From Platanthera guangdongensis (taxonomy: Eukaryota; Streptophyta; Magnoliopsida; Asparagales; Orchidaceae), in the NCBI GenBank assembly GCA_039583875.1, contig CM077147.1, positions 114,138,440 to 114,202,439 on the forward strand: a stretch of DNA of 64,000 nt. The letters run 5' to 3'. The translations under genes and the position numbers were made by a program. Positions 10,425 through 20,406 of this stretch are shown here, piece after piece. The notes beneath the pieces are model-generated. The model did no database searches. It was not told the origin of the DNA and saw only the letters and a list, made by a program, of their open reading frames with translations. Positions within the stretch are counted from its first letter, which is position 1. Every line of letters starts with the position of its first letter.

Positions 10425-11715
10425 TATGACTAATGTCGACACACTCTATTCAAGCTATAATGAGACTAAAGACAACTGTGTCAACACTCAGGACTAGTTT
10501 CGACACACTATTATCAAGCTATAATGAGACTGAAGTCAACTGTGTCGACACACAGGACTTGTGTCGACACATTCCACAGAAGTTGTGTTGAGACAAGTTG
10601 AAGAGCTTTGTCAACACATTCAGAAGTGTGTCGACACCACTACAGGAGCTGTGTCGGCACCGAGGACTTGTGTCAACACTTTTCACACCCAAGTCTCAAC
10701 ACTTCAGCAGACTTATTTCCCAAGTACAAATATCAAGACTGAGGTACTGACAGCTGGCAGAACTATCAGTTACTAACCGGATCAGCCGGTCACTCCTATC
10801 AGAGCCAATTTAAAGAGATGTAGTCTTCATAATAAAAAGAACATAGAGAGAGAGAAAAGAAGAACAAAAAAATAAAGAAGAAGCAGCACAACTTTGAAGA
10901 TCCAACTATAATTAAGAAGGTGGAGAGAGTTTGATCAAGAATCATCTATAACATCTCTCCAGCCTAGATCAACCCTAATTTCTACTTCAAGAAGATTTGA
11001 AAAACTAAGAAGGGTTTGATCAGATCTGTCTTGTCAGAATCAAAGGAGGCACAATCATCAAGATCAGATCAAGAAGCAGTTACTCAAATCTCATACTGGG
11101 TGACATTTCTGATTCATTTCTCTATTAAATTTAGTTTGTAAGATTTGTCTATAGATTTGAGTGGAGGAGATTTATTCTCTTATTGTTGTAAGCCTGTGTT
11201 ATAAAGGCTGAGGTAGGGCTAAGATTGCCTGAGGTAGGAGAAGTTGAAAATTCTCTAAGTTGTATGGCATATGTTTCCTGAGAAGTATTAGTGAGGATTC
11301 ATTCTGAGGTAGAGTTCTTGGGAAGAACTTGAGGTGTAGGATCTTGGTAATCTGAGTGGTGAGATTTGTGAAGTCTGAGTAGTAGGAGCTGGGTGGGCTC
11401 TGAGGTATAAGATCTAAAGATCTGAGTAAAGGAAAGAGGATGAGTTTGGTCGAATCTAGTTCACTACTAAATAGGCAAAAGGGGAAAGTGGATGTACCCA
11501 TAATTGAGGGAACCACTATAAATCTATGTGAATTGTGTTGTGTGTGCTGATGTTATGTGCTGTGTTAATTTAGTTGATTGCTATTTAGTTTATGTTAATA
11601 CGTAAATCACTTTATTTAAAGTAGTATTCTGATCAAAGAAAAGGGGAGCCATAATTAAATTGTAGCTATTCACCCCCCCTCTGGGTCATTTTCAATCCTA
11701 AAGTAAACATTTACA
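10425..11715 (+). mobile_element. 5' LTR of Ty1/copia element, left end missing
   Basis: It aligns with 45740-46800 along its length (shared 'cactctattcaagct', 'agatcaagaagcagttactcaa', 'tgaggtagggct'). The first part of the LTR, equivalent to 45367-45740, is missing at the junction with the Tekay LTR. Near the right end it has TTCACCCCCCCTCTGGGTCATTTTC, split here as a C-run at 11675 typical of copia LTR ends, and it ends TTTACA at 11715. TGTCGACAC palindromes cluster at 10433-10690, several decayed to TGTCAACAC. Confidence 0.8.
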
Positions 11716-11733
11716 AATAGTATCAGAGGGAGG
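11716..11733 (+). other. Copia primer binding site, degenerate
   Basis: AATAGTATCAGAGGGAGG follows the LTR end directly. It matches the tRNA-Met complement ATTGGTATCAGAGC at most positions. It fixes the 5' LTR boundary and the plus orientation of the copia element. Confidence 0.65.
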
Positions 11734-11743
11734 TTCACTGAAA

Positions 11744-12143
11744 ATGGCATAACAGCCTAGTGAGAATCCAAAAGGATTGCATAGAAAGAAATATCATGGC
11801 CTAGAGGGAAAATATTTCCATTAAGCTCCCTGTCTGCTCCAAAGAAAACTTTGGAATTTGGAAAAAAAGAGTCAGATTACTCATGGAGGCAGCAGATCCA
11901 AGAATATTCATTACTGTGGTTGAAGGACCATTATTTCCCCTGAATGTGTCAGTTCTTGATGCAAACATCAAGTCACCCAAGAATTACATGGAAATGGATA
12001 AGGATGAAATCAAACTGGCCTCTATGGAAAAAAGAGCTCAGAATATTATAGTCAGTGTAATTGATGATTCAACTTTTCAGAATATAATTCATTGCAGAAT
12101 AGCTAAAGAAATGTCAGTCTTTGATAGTTTACATGTAAGGTAG
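11744..12143 (+). pseudogene. gag: Copia gag, N-terminal part
   Basis: An ATG at 11744 lies 28 nt after the LTR end and is followed by TAA two codons later, another TAA near 11824 and a frame change. The frame then reads ENFGIWKKRVRLL and continues as the open stretch 11883-12143 (MEAADPRIFITVVEG…). This is the N-terminal gag of SIRE-type copia elements, which usually carries a GxNFxxW motif near the start. The gene stops at the Athila target site (TGAAG, 12144-12148) and resumes at 36711-36716. Confidence 0.75.
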
Positions 12144-12312
12144 TGAAGTGATAATACGGTTTGCAGTCAATTTTATTAGGATATTTTCGGGGTTTTAAAG
12201 CAAATCATTTCTTATAAAGTACTTATTTTGATTCCCCTTTGTATATATTTTTGTCGCTAATGCATTTTTTCTGCTTTTTGCAGGTTTTCACAGCTTTCAG
12301 CCGAATTTTGCT

Positions 12313-12812
12313 GTGACACGCCCCAAGGTCACGCCCTACCAGGGCGTGTACCTAGGGCGTGTAACCCAGAGGAATGAAGCAATTGGTCCGAAACTGCATT
12401 CCATGGAAACTTAGTGAACACGCCCTCGGTCACGCCCGTGTCACATCAGACACGGGCGTGTTGTAGAGGCGTGTCCCCAGGTTCCGAGGAATCGCCGCAG
12501 CGCGCTCGTTTTTCCCGCTCCACCGTCGCACCGAAAGTGTCACGCCCTAGGGTCACGCCTGACCCGGGCGTGACATATGGGCGTGTACTTTAGCAATTCC
12601 GCCCGTCACCTCCAGCATTCAATTTCAGCTCAACAAAGTCACGCCGCAAAGAACACGCCCCAGGTACACGCCCTACCAGGGCGTGACTTGTGGGCGTGTA
12701 CCTCAACTACTTCGTCAGAATTAAATTCCAGCCCGAAAAAGTCACGCCGAATGTGTCACGCCCCAGGGTCACGCCCGACCCGGGCGTGACAGGGGGGCGT
12801 GACCCGACCCAA
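12313..12812. repeat. CACGCCC/GGGCGTG cluster in Athila U3
   Basis: I count 18 CACGCCC or GGGCGTG heptamers in 500 bp, two of them fused as CACG-NN-CGTG palindromes (near 12432 and 12455). The typical arrangement is a CACGCCC followed 8-20 bp later by GGGCGTG, which makes hairpin-like pairs. The cluster ends 8 bp before the TATA box. The same cluster occurs in the other Athila LTRs at 35080-35575 and 47935-48420. Confidence 0.85.
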
Positions 12813-12819
12813 AAAATTC

Positions 12820-12827
12820 TATAAATA
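12820..12827 (+). promoter_or_regulatory. TATA box of Athila1 5' LTR
   Basis: TATAAATA within CTATAAATAGAGCC lies just downstream of the motif cluster. It is conserved at 35586 in the 3' LTR and, on the minus strand, at 47911-47918 in Athila2. It probably sets the U3/R boundary about 30 bp further on. Confidence 0.7.
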
Positions 12828-13949
12828 GAGCCCAACTCTAAGGGTTCAGGGACACTTTTGGATTGAGAGGGGAGGTTCTGTCCTTTGTATTTTTGAACTT
12901 TTTTAAGCATGTCTCTCCATTTTTAGTTCTTAGCTCTAGCTTTATGCTTTCCCTGTATTAGTTCCTAGCTTCGTTCTGTAGTATAATGTTAATGATAGTA
13001 TAGTTTACCTTTCCATGCACTTGTAATATCTGGTTTTCAAGCTGTAAGATCCTTGTTTCCATTAATAAAAAGTGTTGTTTTCTATTACGTTTCTGCTCTG
13101 TTTTTATTATTCTTCTTCTACTCATCCCCCCTCTTCCACCTCACCATGATTAACTAATCCTCCATGTACTCTATCTTGATGATCCGAGGTTCGAGTGATT
13201 AGGTTATGATGCTTTGAATCTTAGCTTTTCTTTTTAGGGTTTAGCCTTGAATTACTCCTGATTTATCACGGGTTGGAGGTATATCATCGATATATACTCT
13301 CCACCTTTGCTTTCATTCTGGGCTAGTCGAGAGGCCGAAAGTTTGAAATGAGCACTCAAGAGTAAAGGGAGTTGTTCGCACCCCTCGAGAGAGGCAGACG
13401 TTCAAATCTCCCGGATTGGAGCAAAATCCAATAGTGGGGTTCACCGCGTAAAGCGAGTTTTAGGCCTCCGATTTAGGCAAGAGTCGGTCGGACCTTCCTA
13501 AACTCAGTTAGGCGCGGCCTTCGAGAGAAGCGTGTCAATATTCATGGAACCTCCACGGTCAAGGACCTATACCCTAATTAGCTTAGGTTTATTTATCGTA
13601 TTTTTCTAACCACTTTTGCCGAGGTGATTTCAAATCGAGTGCATTTTCCCCTCATCGTTACTAAGCTTAAGTTAATCGCTCTTTTAGCTCTCTTTATTTT
13701 TTCATGCAAGTAGCTCTCTTTCATTGCAAGTAGTTCTCTTCCTTTAGTACGTTTAGCTTTCTTCTAAAAAAACCTTATTTTTCCGTCGATAAAATAATAG
13801 ATTTCATTTGAGTAAGCTTACTCAACTGTTCCCGGATTTTAATACGACACTTGTGTCCCCTAGCTGCATTTCGATAGATATACTTGCCTTGTTGGATTGT
13901 TAGTTTGGTTATTTTCTCCTTGCAGATATCTAAGAGACAATCAAGTTTT

Positions 13950-13967
13950 TGGCGCCGTTGCCGGGGA
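13950..13967 (+). other. Athila1 primer binding site (tRNA-Asp type)
   Basis: TGGCGCCGTTGCCGGGGA begins 6 nt after the LTR end. This 18-mer is the PBS known from Athila/Calypso elements, complementary to tRNA-Asp. Confidence 0.88.
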
Positions 13968-14047
13968 GGCAACGCTTGTTGATAAATTGAAAACACGAAT
14001 ATATTAATTTTATCACTTCTCTTTCTCACCCTCCTTAAAATTTTTCT

Positions 14048-14310
14048 GCCTACTCACTTGAGTTAAATGGCTGGATTTTCTTCAAGCAAGTGTGCGTATT
14101 TTATTTTTCCGCCTACTCACTTGAGTTAATTGGCTGGATTTTATTCAAGCAAGTGTGCGTATTTTATTTTTCCGCCTACTCACTTGAGTTAATTGGCAGG
14201 CTTTATTTCAGTAGAGTGTGTTTACTTTCTGTAGAGTGGGTGTGTTTTAATTTTCTGTCGAGTGCGTGAGTGTAGCTTTTACTTTCCGCCTACTCACTCG
14301 GAGTTAAATG
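14048..14310 (+). repeat. 63-bp tandem repeat in Athila1 leader
   Basis: GCCTACTCACTTGAGTTAA starts at 14048, 14111 and 14174 (period 63), with a diverged fourth copy at 14288. The repeats sit in the untranslated leader between the PBS and gag. A poly-A run of about 14 lies near 14492. Nothing else is seen before the gag start at 14566. Confidence 0.8.
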
Positions 14311-14565
14311 GCTGGATTTTAATTACCGCCTACTTAATAGAAACCCACATCACAAATTTTTCTACACCACCTAACTCTCTCGAAAAGGGCAAAGTGGCTG
14401 TAAATGCCACTATCTTGTCTAGTACCTTGCGAACCCTTCACCGGGTAGCCCTTGGGAAGTTCGGGAGTTAAAACATAAAAAAATCTATTTCAAAAAAAAA
14501 AAAAAATTCGAACTTCATTAGCTCTTTTATTTTCTAGTCTTTCTTCTCCTCTCTTCTTCTAGTGT

Positions 14566-16257
14566 ATGACCCGCGGAAGTCCGTCGGTTACTTTGGACCT
14601 GGACCACGAAATTGAGCGTACTCTTCAGAGAAGATCGCGTTTTCAAGGCCCTACTACCCAAGTGCCGGTTGAGAATTCCGAGTCATTTTCTAACTTAAGA
14701 ATGGCAGAACCCAACGTGGAGGAAGCCGTGCAAAGGCCTATGTCCTATTATGCACGACCGAATCTCGAGGTTGCAGAATCTAGTATAGTTCGCCCTGCAA
14801 TAAATAATAATAATTTCGAACTAAAGTCTAGCATAATTCAAATGGTGCAGCAGTATGTGCAATTTGACGGGCTCCAAGATGAAGACCCGAACGCACACAT
14901 AGCCAGCTTTCTTGAGATTTGTGACACCTTCAAGATAAATGGTGTCACAAATGATGCTATTAGGCTAAGATTATTTCCTTTCTCTCTTAGAATTAAGGCT
15001 AAGTAGTGGCTGAACACTCTTCCTAAAAATAGCATAACTACTTGGACGCAATTAACTGAAAAATTTTTGGCCAAGTATTTTCCGCCTGCTACAACTGCAA
15101 AACTTAGGAATGACATTTCTGCCTTTGGACAAATAGACTCTGAGACCCTTTACGAAACCTGGGAAAGATTTAAAGAATTATTAAGACGATTCCCACATCA
15201 CACTCTGCCTGTATGGTTGCAGGTGCATACGTTCTATAATGGGCTAAATCAAAGAACAAAACAAATGATAGACGCAGCTTCTGGCGGTACTTTAAACCAT
15301 AAGACCCCAGAAGTAGCTCTTGAGCTGTTTGAGGACATGGCCATGAACACTTACCAGTGGAATGTGCCTAGGACCCGCCCAAACAAACCTGCAGGTCTCT
15401 TTGAAGCGGACAATGTCTCCCAACTCGCACTGCAAGTTGAAATATTAAGCAAAAAAATTACGGAGATGACTGCTGCCTCTGCCCCTCAGGTATGGGAATC
15501 TGCAACTCCTCCCGCCGAACATTTGGATTATGTAAATAATATGCCTAAAACTGCTTTTAATAATTTTTCTGCTGCGAATTATCATCCTACTGGTTTTATT
15601 TTTCCGAATAGTTATAATCCTGCGTTAAGAAATCATCCGAATTTTTCGTGGAGCAATCCATCGAATGCTGTGCGCCCGCCACCGCAAAGTGATTTTTCTG
15701 CACCACCACCACCTCCTCAAAGTTTTCCAAAACCTCCAAATTTGGAGGAAATGTTTTCAAAATACATGAATGCTAATGACGCTACGATTAGAACCTTAAC
15801 CGGAAGTGTTAAAAATTTAGAAAATCAGGTAGGATAGCTCGCTAAAATGATTTCTGAGCGACCCGTAGGGTCTCTTCCTTCCAATACCGAGCCCAACCCG
15901 AGAGAGCAAGCGAAAGCTATAACTCTTCGGAGTGAGAAGAAAGTTCCCGGTACGATAAGTGAAGAGCCCGAGGCAATCTCCGCTTCCGCTTTAAAAAATC
16001 AAAGCTCTGTTCCCGTTTTAAAAATTCCACCCTCTGCCGAAGAAATTATCACTCCTATTTTAGAAAAACAACTCACTCCACCACCCACCTTTAAAAATAA
16101 TCCATCCCCGCCATACCCTTCTGAACTTAATAAACAACGACAGGATGATCAATACACCCGTTTTTTAGAAATGTTTAAACAAATCCACATAAATCTGCCT
16201 TTCCACGAATCCATATCCCAGATGCCTAAGTATGCAAAATACTTAAGAACCTCCTAA
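14566..16257 (+). pseudogene. gag: Athila1 gag, three breaks
   Basis: The capsid precursor starts at ATG 14566 (MTRGSPSVTLDLDHEIERT) and continues to about 16257. It has the Athila gag core (IRLRLFPFSL, then TWxQLTEKFLAKYFPP) near 14965-15090, and a Pro-rich linker near 15670-15760. The intact homologue at 53809-55824 shows the breaks. CAG became TAG at 15004, CAG became TAG at 15835, and a one-base loss near 16235 shifts the frame so that it ends at 16255. Both nonsense changes are C-to-T in a CAG (CHG) context. Confidence 0.85.
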
Positions 16258-16980
16258 CCAACAAGAAGAAGTTAGAGAACCTTTCTCATGTCACGTTAAA
16301 TGCCGAGTGCTCGGCAGTTTTGACAAACGGATTACCGAAGAAAATCAGTGACCCGGGTAGTTTCTCTATCCCGTGTGTCTTTGGTGATCTCTTTGTCAAA
16401 CACGATTTAGCCGACTTAGGTGCGAGTATTAATCTTATGCCCCTATCGTTGTTTAAAAAGTTAGGAATTGGTAGTCTCAACCCCACACGCATGAGTATCC
16501 AGCTCGCTGACAGATCAGTCAAATACCCGTTAGGAATAGTGGAGGACGTCCTAGTCAAAGTTGACAAGTTCGTCTTCCCGGTGGACTTTGTCATTTTGGA
16601 CATCGAAGAAGACGTCGAGGTTCCCCAGATCCTTGGCCGACCCTTCCTTGCCACCTCCCGAGCTATCATTGATGTAAGCAATGGTAAGCTCTTCCTTCGA
16701 GTGGGCGACGATGAGGTAACTTTCTCTATCACCCCCTCGATGAAGAACACACTTGCTAATGATGACTCCTGTTTTTTCATGGATATCGTAAGTGAAGAAT
16801 CCTTCTCTCACACCTCTGATTTTGAAGAAGAATTTTCCAATTTTTGTTCCTCTCCTACTCCTCCAACTGAATCTCTACACTTCAGTGAATAATCCTCCAC
16901 CCACCTTTCTGATTTTGAAAAAGAATTTTTTGATTTTTGTTCCTCTTCTACTTTTTTAATTTTACATATAAAAAAGTGTA
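16258..16980 (+). pseudogene. Athila1 protease region
   Basis: Open frame 16320-16892 contains DLGASINLMPLSLFKKLG near 16416, the Athila form of the aspartic protease active site (DLGAS in place of DTGAS), and ILGRPFLATSRAIID near 16630. The C-terminal part has the repeated phrase 'SDFEEEFS…CSSPTPPTESLHFSE' and ends at TAA 16890. A near-copy of that phrase follows in the next frame. It joins gag upstream and RT downstream, originally as one polyprotein. Confidence 0.8.
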
Positions 16981-18121
16981 CGAGGACATAGTTTTTGAAA
17001 AAGAACAAATTTCCAAAACCTCGTATGATGACCCCCCTACCTTGGAACTGAAAGAACTACCAGAGCACCTTCGATACGCTTTCTTAGAAAAGGACTCCAA
17101 GCTGCCTGTCATAATTTCGGCCTACCTCACGGACGCACAAAAGGATAAACTTCTTTCAATTTTACAAAAGCATCGCCAAGCTATTGCTTGGCAGATATCT
17201 GATATCGAGGGCATAAGCCCATCTTTTTGCACTCATAAAATCTTAATGGAAGATAATTCACGTAACTAGATACAACCTCAGCGCCGTATAAACCCAAACA
17301 TGAAAGACGTAGTTAAGGGCGAGGTTATGAAATTGTTAGACGCAGGAATTATCTATCCTATATCCGACAGTAAGTGGGTTAGCCCAGTACAGGTAGTACC
17401 AAAGAAGGGAGGGATAACGGTAGTAAGTAATGAAAATAATGAATTAATCCTGACTCGGACGGTGACCGGATGGCGAATGTGTATAGATTACCGTAAGTTG
17501 AATGACGCCACCCGCAAGGATCACTTCCCCTTTCCGTTCATTGATCAGATTTTAGAACGACTTTCCGGACATAGCTTTTATTGTTTTCTCGATGGCCTCT
17601 CGGGGTATCTTCAAATCCCCATATCCCCCGAGGACCAGGAGAAAACTACGTTTACTTGTCCCTTCGGCACCTTCGCCTACCGAAGAATGCCGTTTGGATT
17701 GTGCAATGCGCCAGCTACATTCCAACGATGTATGCCCGCCATCTTTGACAAGTACGTAGAAAGTATTATGGAAGTTTTCATGGATGATTTCTCCGTGTTC
17801 AGGAATTCCTTCGATAGTTGCTTAGAGAACCTTGAAAAAGTCTTAGAGCGATGCGAAGAAACTAACCTCGCCTTAAATTGGGAAAAATGTCATTTTATGG
17901 TGAGGGAAGGGTTAGTTTTGGGACATAAAATTTCTGGAAGGGGTATTGAAGTAGACGTTGCGAAAATAGAAGTTATCGAGAAGCTGCCGCCACCTACGAA
18001 CATAAAAGCTATAAGAAGTTTCCTAGGTCATGCGGGTTTCTACCGCCGCTTCATAAAGGACTTCCAAAATCACCAAGCCCCTTACCCATCTCTTAGAAAA
18101 AGACGCCCCATTCATCTTTGA
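16981..18121 (+). pseudogene. Athila1 reverse transcriptase
   Basis: The pre-RT linker reads at 16995-17269 (LELKELPEHLRYAFLE…AWQISDIEGISP). TAG at 17267 breaks it. The frame 17300-18121 then carries the RT blocks: [66 protein letters not shown] and the catalytic [10 protein letters not shown] at about 17770-17800. Near 18065 a small deletion shifts the frame at 'RFIKDF', and the ORF ends at 18119-18121. Athila2 shows the same domain in reverse at 51276-53349. Confidence 0.87.
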
Positions 18122-19469
18122 TGACCTCTGTCTAGCTACCTTCAATTTAATAAAAGAAAAATTAGTTACTGCCCCAATCATGATAGCTCCTTTGTGGGAT
18201 CTTCCATTTGAGATAATGTGTGATGCGAGTAGTTATGCGGTGGGAGCCGTACTAGGTCAACGTATTTCCAAAAACGTCCACCCCATTTATTACGCTAGCA
18301 AAACACTCACATCTGCACAGGAAAACTACACCACAACCGAGAAGGAGCTCTTAGCTGTAGTATTCGCTTTTGACAAATTTCGCCCTTATATTACTCTTTC
18401 GAAAATTATTGTTTTTACGGATCACTCGGCCCTCAAATATCTTCTCTCTAAAACGGATGCCAAGCCTCGCTTGATTCGCTGGGTCTTACTCCTCCAGGAG
18501 CTTGACTTAGAGATCCGTGATAAGCGAGGTGCCGAGAACTTGGCCGCCGACCACCTTTCGTGCCTAGACAACCCGTTTATAGAACAATTAGACGAAAATT
18601 CTTTTCATTACTATTTCCCTGATGAGAAGCTGTTCATAATTAACACATCTACTTCTCCTTGGTTTGCCCGCGTCGCCAACTATCTAGTGGTCCGTGTGCT
18701 CCCAAAAGAGTTTTCATCTCAGCAAAAGAAGAAATTCTTTTCTGAGCTGAAAAACTATTTTTGGCAGGACCCGCATCTTTTTAGAATTTGTGCCGACCAA
18801 GTGATCAGGAGGTGTGTTTCTTTTGATGAAGGATTAGATATTATTAAACATTTTCATGAAGGACCAACAGGTGGGCACTATCAAGCTGCTCGCACCGCTC
18901 ACAAAGTGTTAAGCGCGGGTTTTTACTGGCCCACCCTGTTTAAAGACGCGCATGCCTTTGTGAGTAGGTGTGATAGTTGCCAACGGTCGGGAAATATTTC
19001 GAATAAAAATGAAATGCCACAAAATTATTTCCTTGAGTGCGAAGTTTTCGACCTCTGGGGGATTGATTTTGTCGGCCCTTTTCCTTCTAGCTTCGGGAAT
19101 AAGTATATTTTAGTTGTCGTTGATTATGTTTCACGTTGGGCCGAATCCCAAGCTCTTTCTACGAATGACGCCCGAGTCATAGTTAATTTCCTAAAAAAAT
19201 TATTTTCTCGTTTCGGTACGCCGCGCGCTATCGTTAGTGATAGGGGTTCCCATTTTTGTAACGCACAATTTTCAAAAATCCTAACTAAATATGGCGTTAC
19301 TCATAAGCTTTCCACTGCCTACCACCCCCAAACTAACAAACAAGTCGAAGTAGTCAATAGAGAAATAAAAAGAATTTTAGAAAAGACTGTTTCAACATCT
19401 AGAAAAGACTGGTCAGCCAAATTAGACGATGCTCTATGGGCCTACCGAACAGCGTACAAAACCGCCCTC
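18122..19469 (+). pseudogene. Athila1 RNase H and integrase, cut by Tat1
   Basis: The frame from 18180 carries RNase H ([53 protein letters not shown]). Integrase follows with an HHCC domain ([12 protein letters not shown]…CDSCQRSGN) and a core with Asp in IDFVGPF, Asp in IVSDRGSHF and Glu in KQVEVVN. The Gly usually preceding QVE is Lys here. The frame stops being Athila at 19474, where Tat1 begins after the target site GGATG. The rest of integrase continues at 32595. Confidence 0.87.
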
Positions 19470-19474
19470 GGATG

Positions 19475-20224
19475 TGTTGATGCACGAAAACAGACAGGGA
19501 GTCGGGCACAACCAGCTAACTGTTCGAACACGGGAAAAAGGGGAGACTGCGAGCAGCGATCTACTAAGCGGATGAGAGCTGAAAGAGGAGCAGGGCCGTG
19601 AACCACGGCAACAACAGACTTCGCCCGTCGCGGCCTGAATGCCTCTCTTGCGACGGGCTTTCCCTTGATTGAAGATGAAGTGGGTTACAAGTGAAAAGAA
19701 AAGACTGAGGGAAGTAGAGCAAGGGGGAGTCCGCAAGGCGCAGGATTCGAGTCCGCAGCCTGTAACAAGTAGGCTCCTGGGTCCGAGTCAGCGTGCCTTG
19801 AGTGCACCACCTCCCCCCTATTTATAGGATAGGGGGCCTGCCCAAGCGGGCAGGGCTAAAATAACCGGCTGCCCGGGGTACAGGAGAACCGGGCAGCGGT
19901 GACGGGAAGCAAAAAGAAAGAACACGCCAGTCCGCACAGAAGGGGCGGACTGGTCTCGCGAACTGGAGCTTCCACTGCTGCTGGGCGCGGCCACTGGAGA
20001 CCGGTGGTCTGGGCGGACGAGACACTGAGTCCGCCGCATTAGAGAATCTGGATCCCAAAGCGCCGGCGGACTGAGCGGACAGCTCTTTTCGTCCGCTGCT
20101 GGGGTACAACCCTTGGCGCCCAACTGGCGACAGTGCCGGACTGGGCGGACGGACAAATCCTGTCCGCGTCTGCTGAATGGGGGCTTTGGGAACTTGGAGT
20201 ATGTTGCGGACTGAGGGGTTAACA
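19475..20224 (-). repeat. Tat1 3' LTR (element sense)
   Basis: On the plus strand it reads TGTTGATGCACG...GGGGTTAACA. It carries 12 exact GTCCGC/GCGGAC hexamers, against well under one expected. A minus-strand TATA box (plus-strand TATTTATA) lies at 19819-19826. Confidence 0.93.
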
Positions 20225-20236
20225 TAATCCCCGCAC
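20225..20236 (-). other. Tat1 polypurine tract
   Basis: The minus strand reads GTGCGGGGATTA directly against the LTR. The identical 12-mer abuts the Tat2 LTR (57108-57119). It would prime plus-strand DNA synthesis. Confidence 0.7.
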
Positions 20237-20314
20237 ATTTTTAAGTTTCCAGAAAAACTTCGAAAATGTTTCTTTAACCGCCGAGTCCGCAAACCTCGAA
20301 AATGCCGCCAAAGC

Positions 20315-20322
20315 TATAAATA
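20315..20322 (+). promoter_or_regulatory. TATA box of Tat1 antisense gene 1
   Basis: TATAAATA lies 92 bp upstream of the ATG at 20407 and 30 bp downstream of an AGTCCGC motif (20284). The Tat2 counterpart is TATAAAA at 57190, with GACCGC in the homologous upstream position. The promoter fires away from the LTR, antisense to gag-pol. Confidence 0.65.
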
Positions 20323-20406
20323 TCGCTGGAGGGCCTGGATCTGCTGAGAATCTTGATCGACACGGGGCGATACTCACCACTTGCGGTCTCCACTTTCCAG
20401 TCCGGC

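Larger units (their letters stand above)
12149..13943 (+). repeat. Athila1 5' LTR (1795 bp)
   Basis: It starts TGATAATACGG and ends ...GACAATCA just before the PBS. The matching 3' LTR is at 34915-36710. U3 carries a dense cluster of CACGCCC/GGGCGTG words (12313-12812), then a TATA box at 12820. The rest is AT-rich and holds no gene. Confidence 0.92.
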
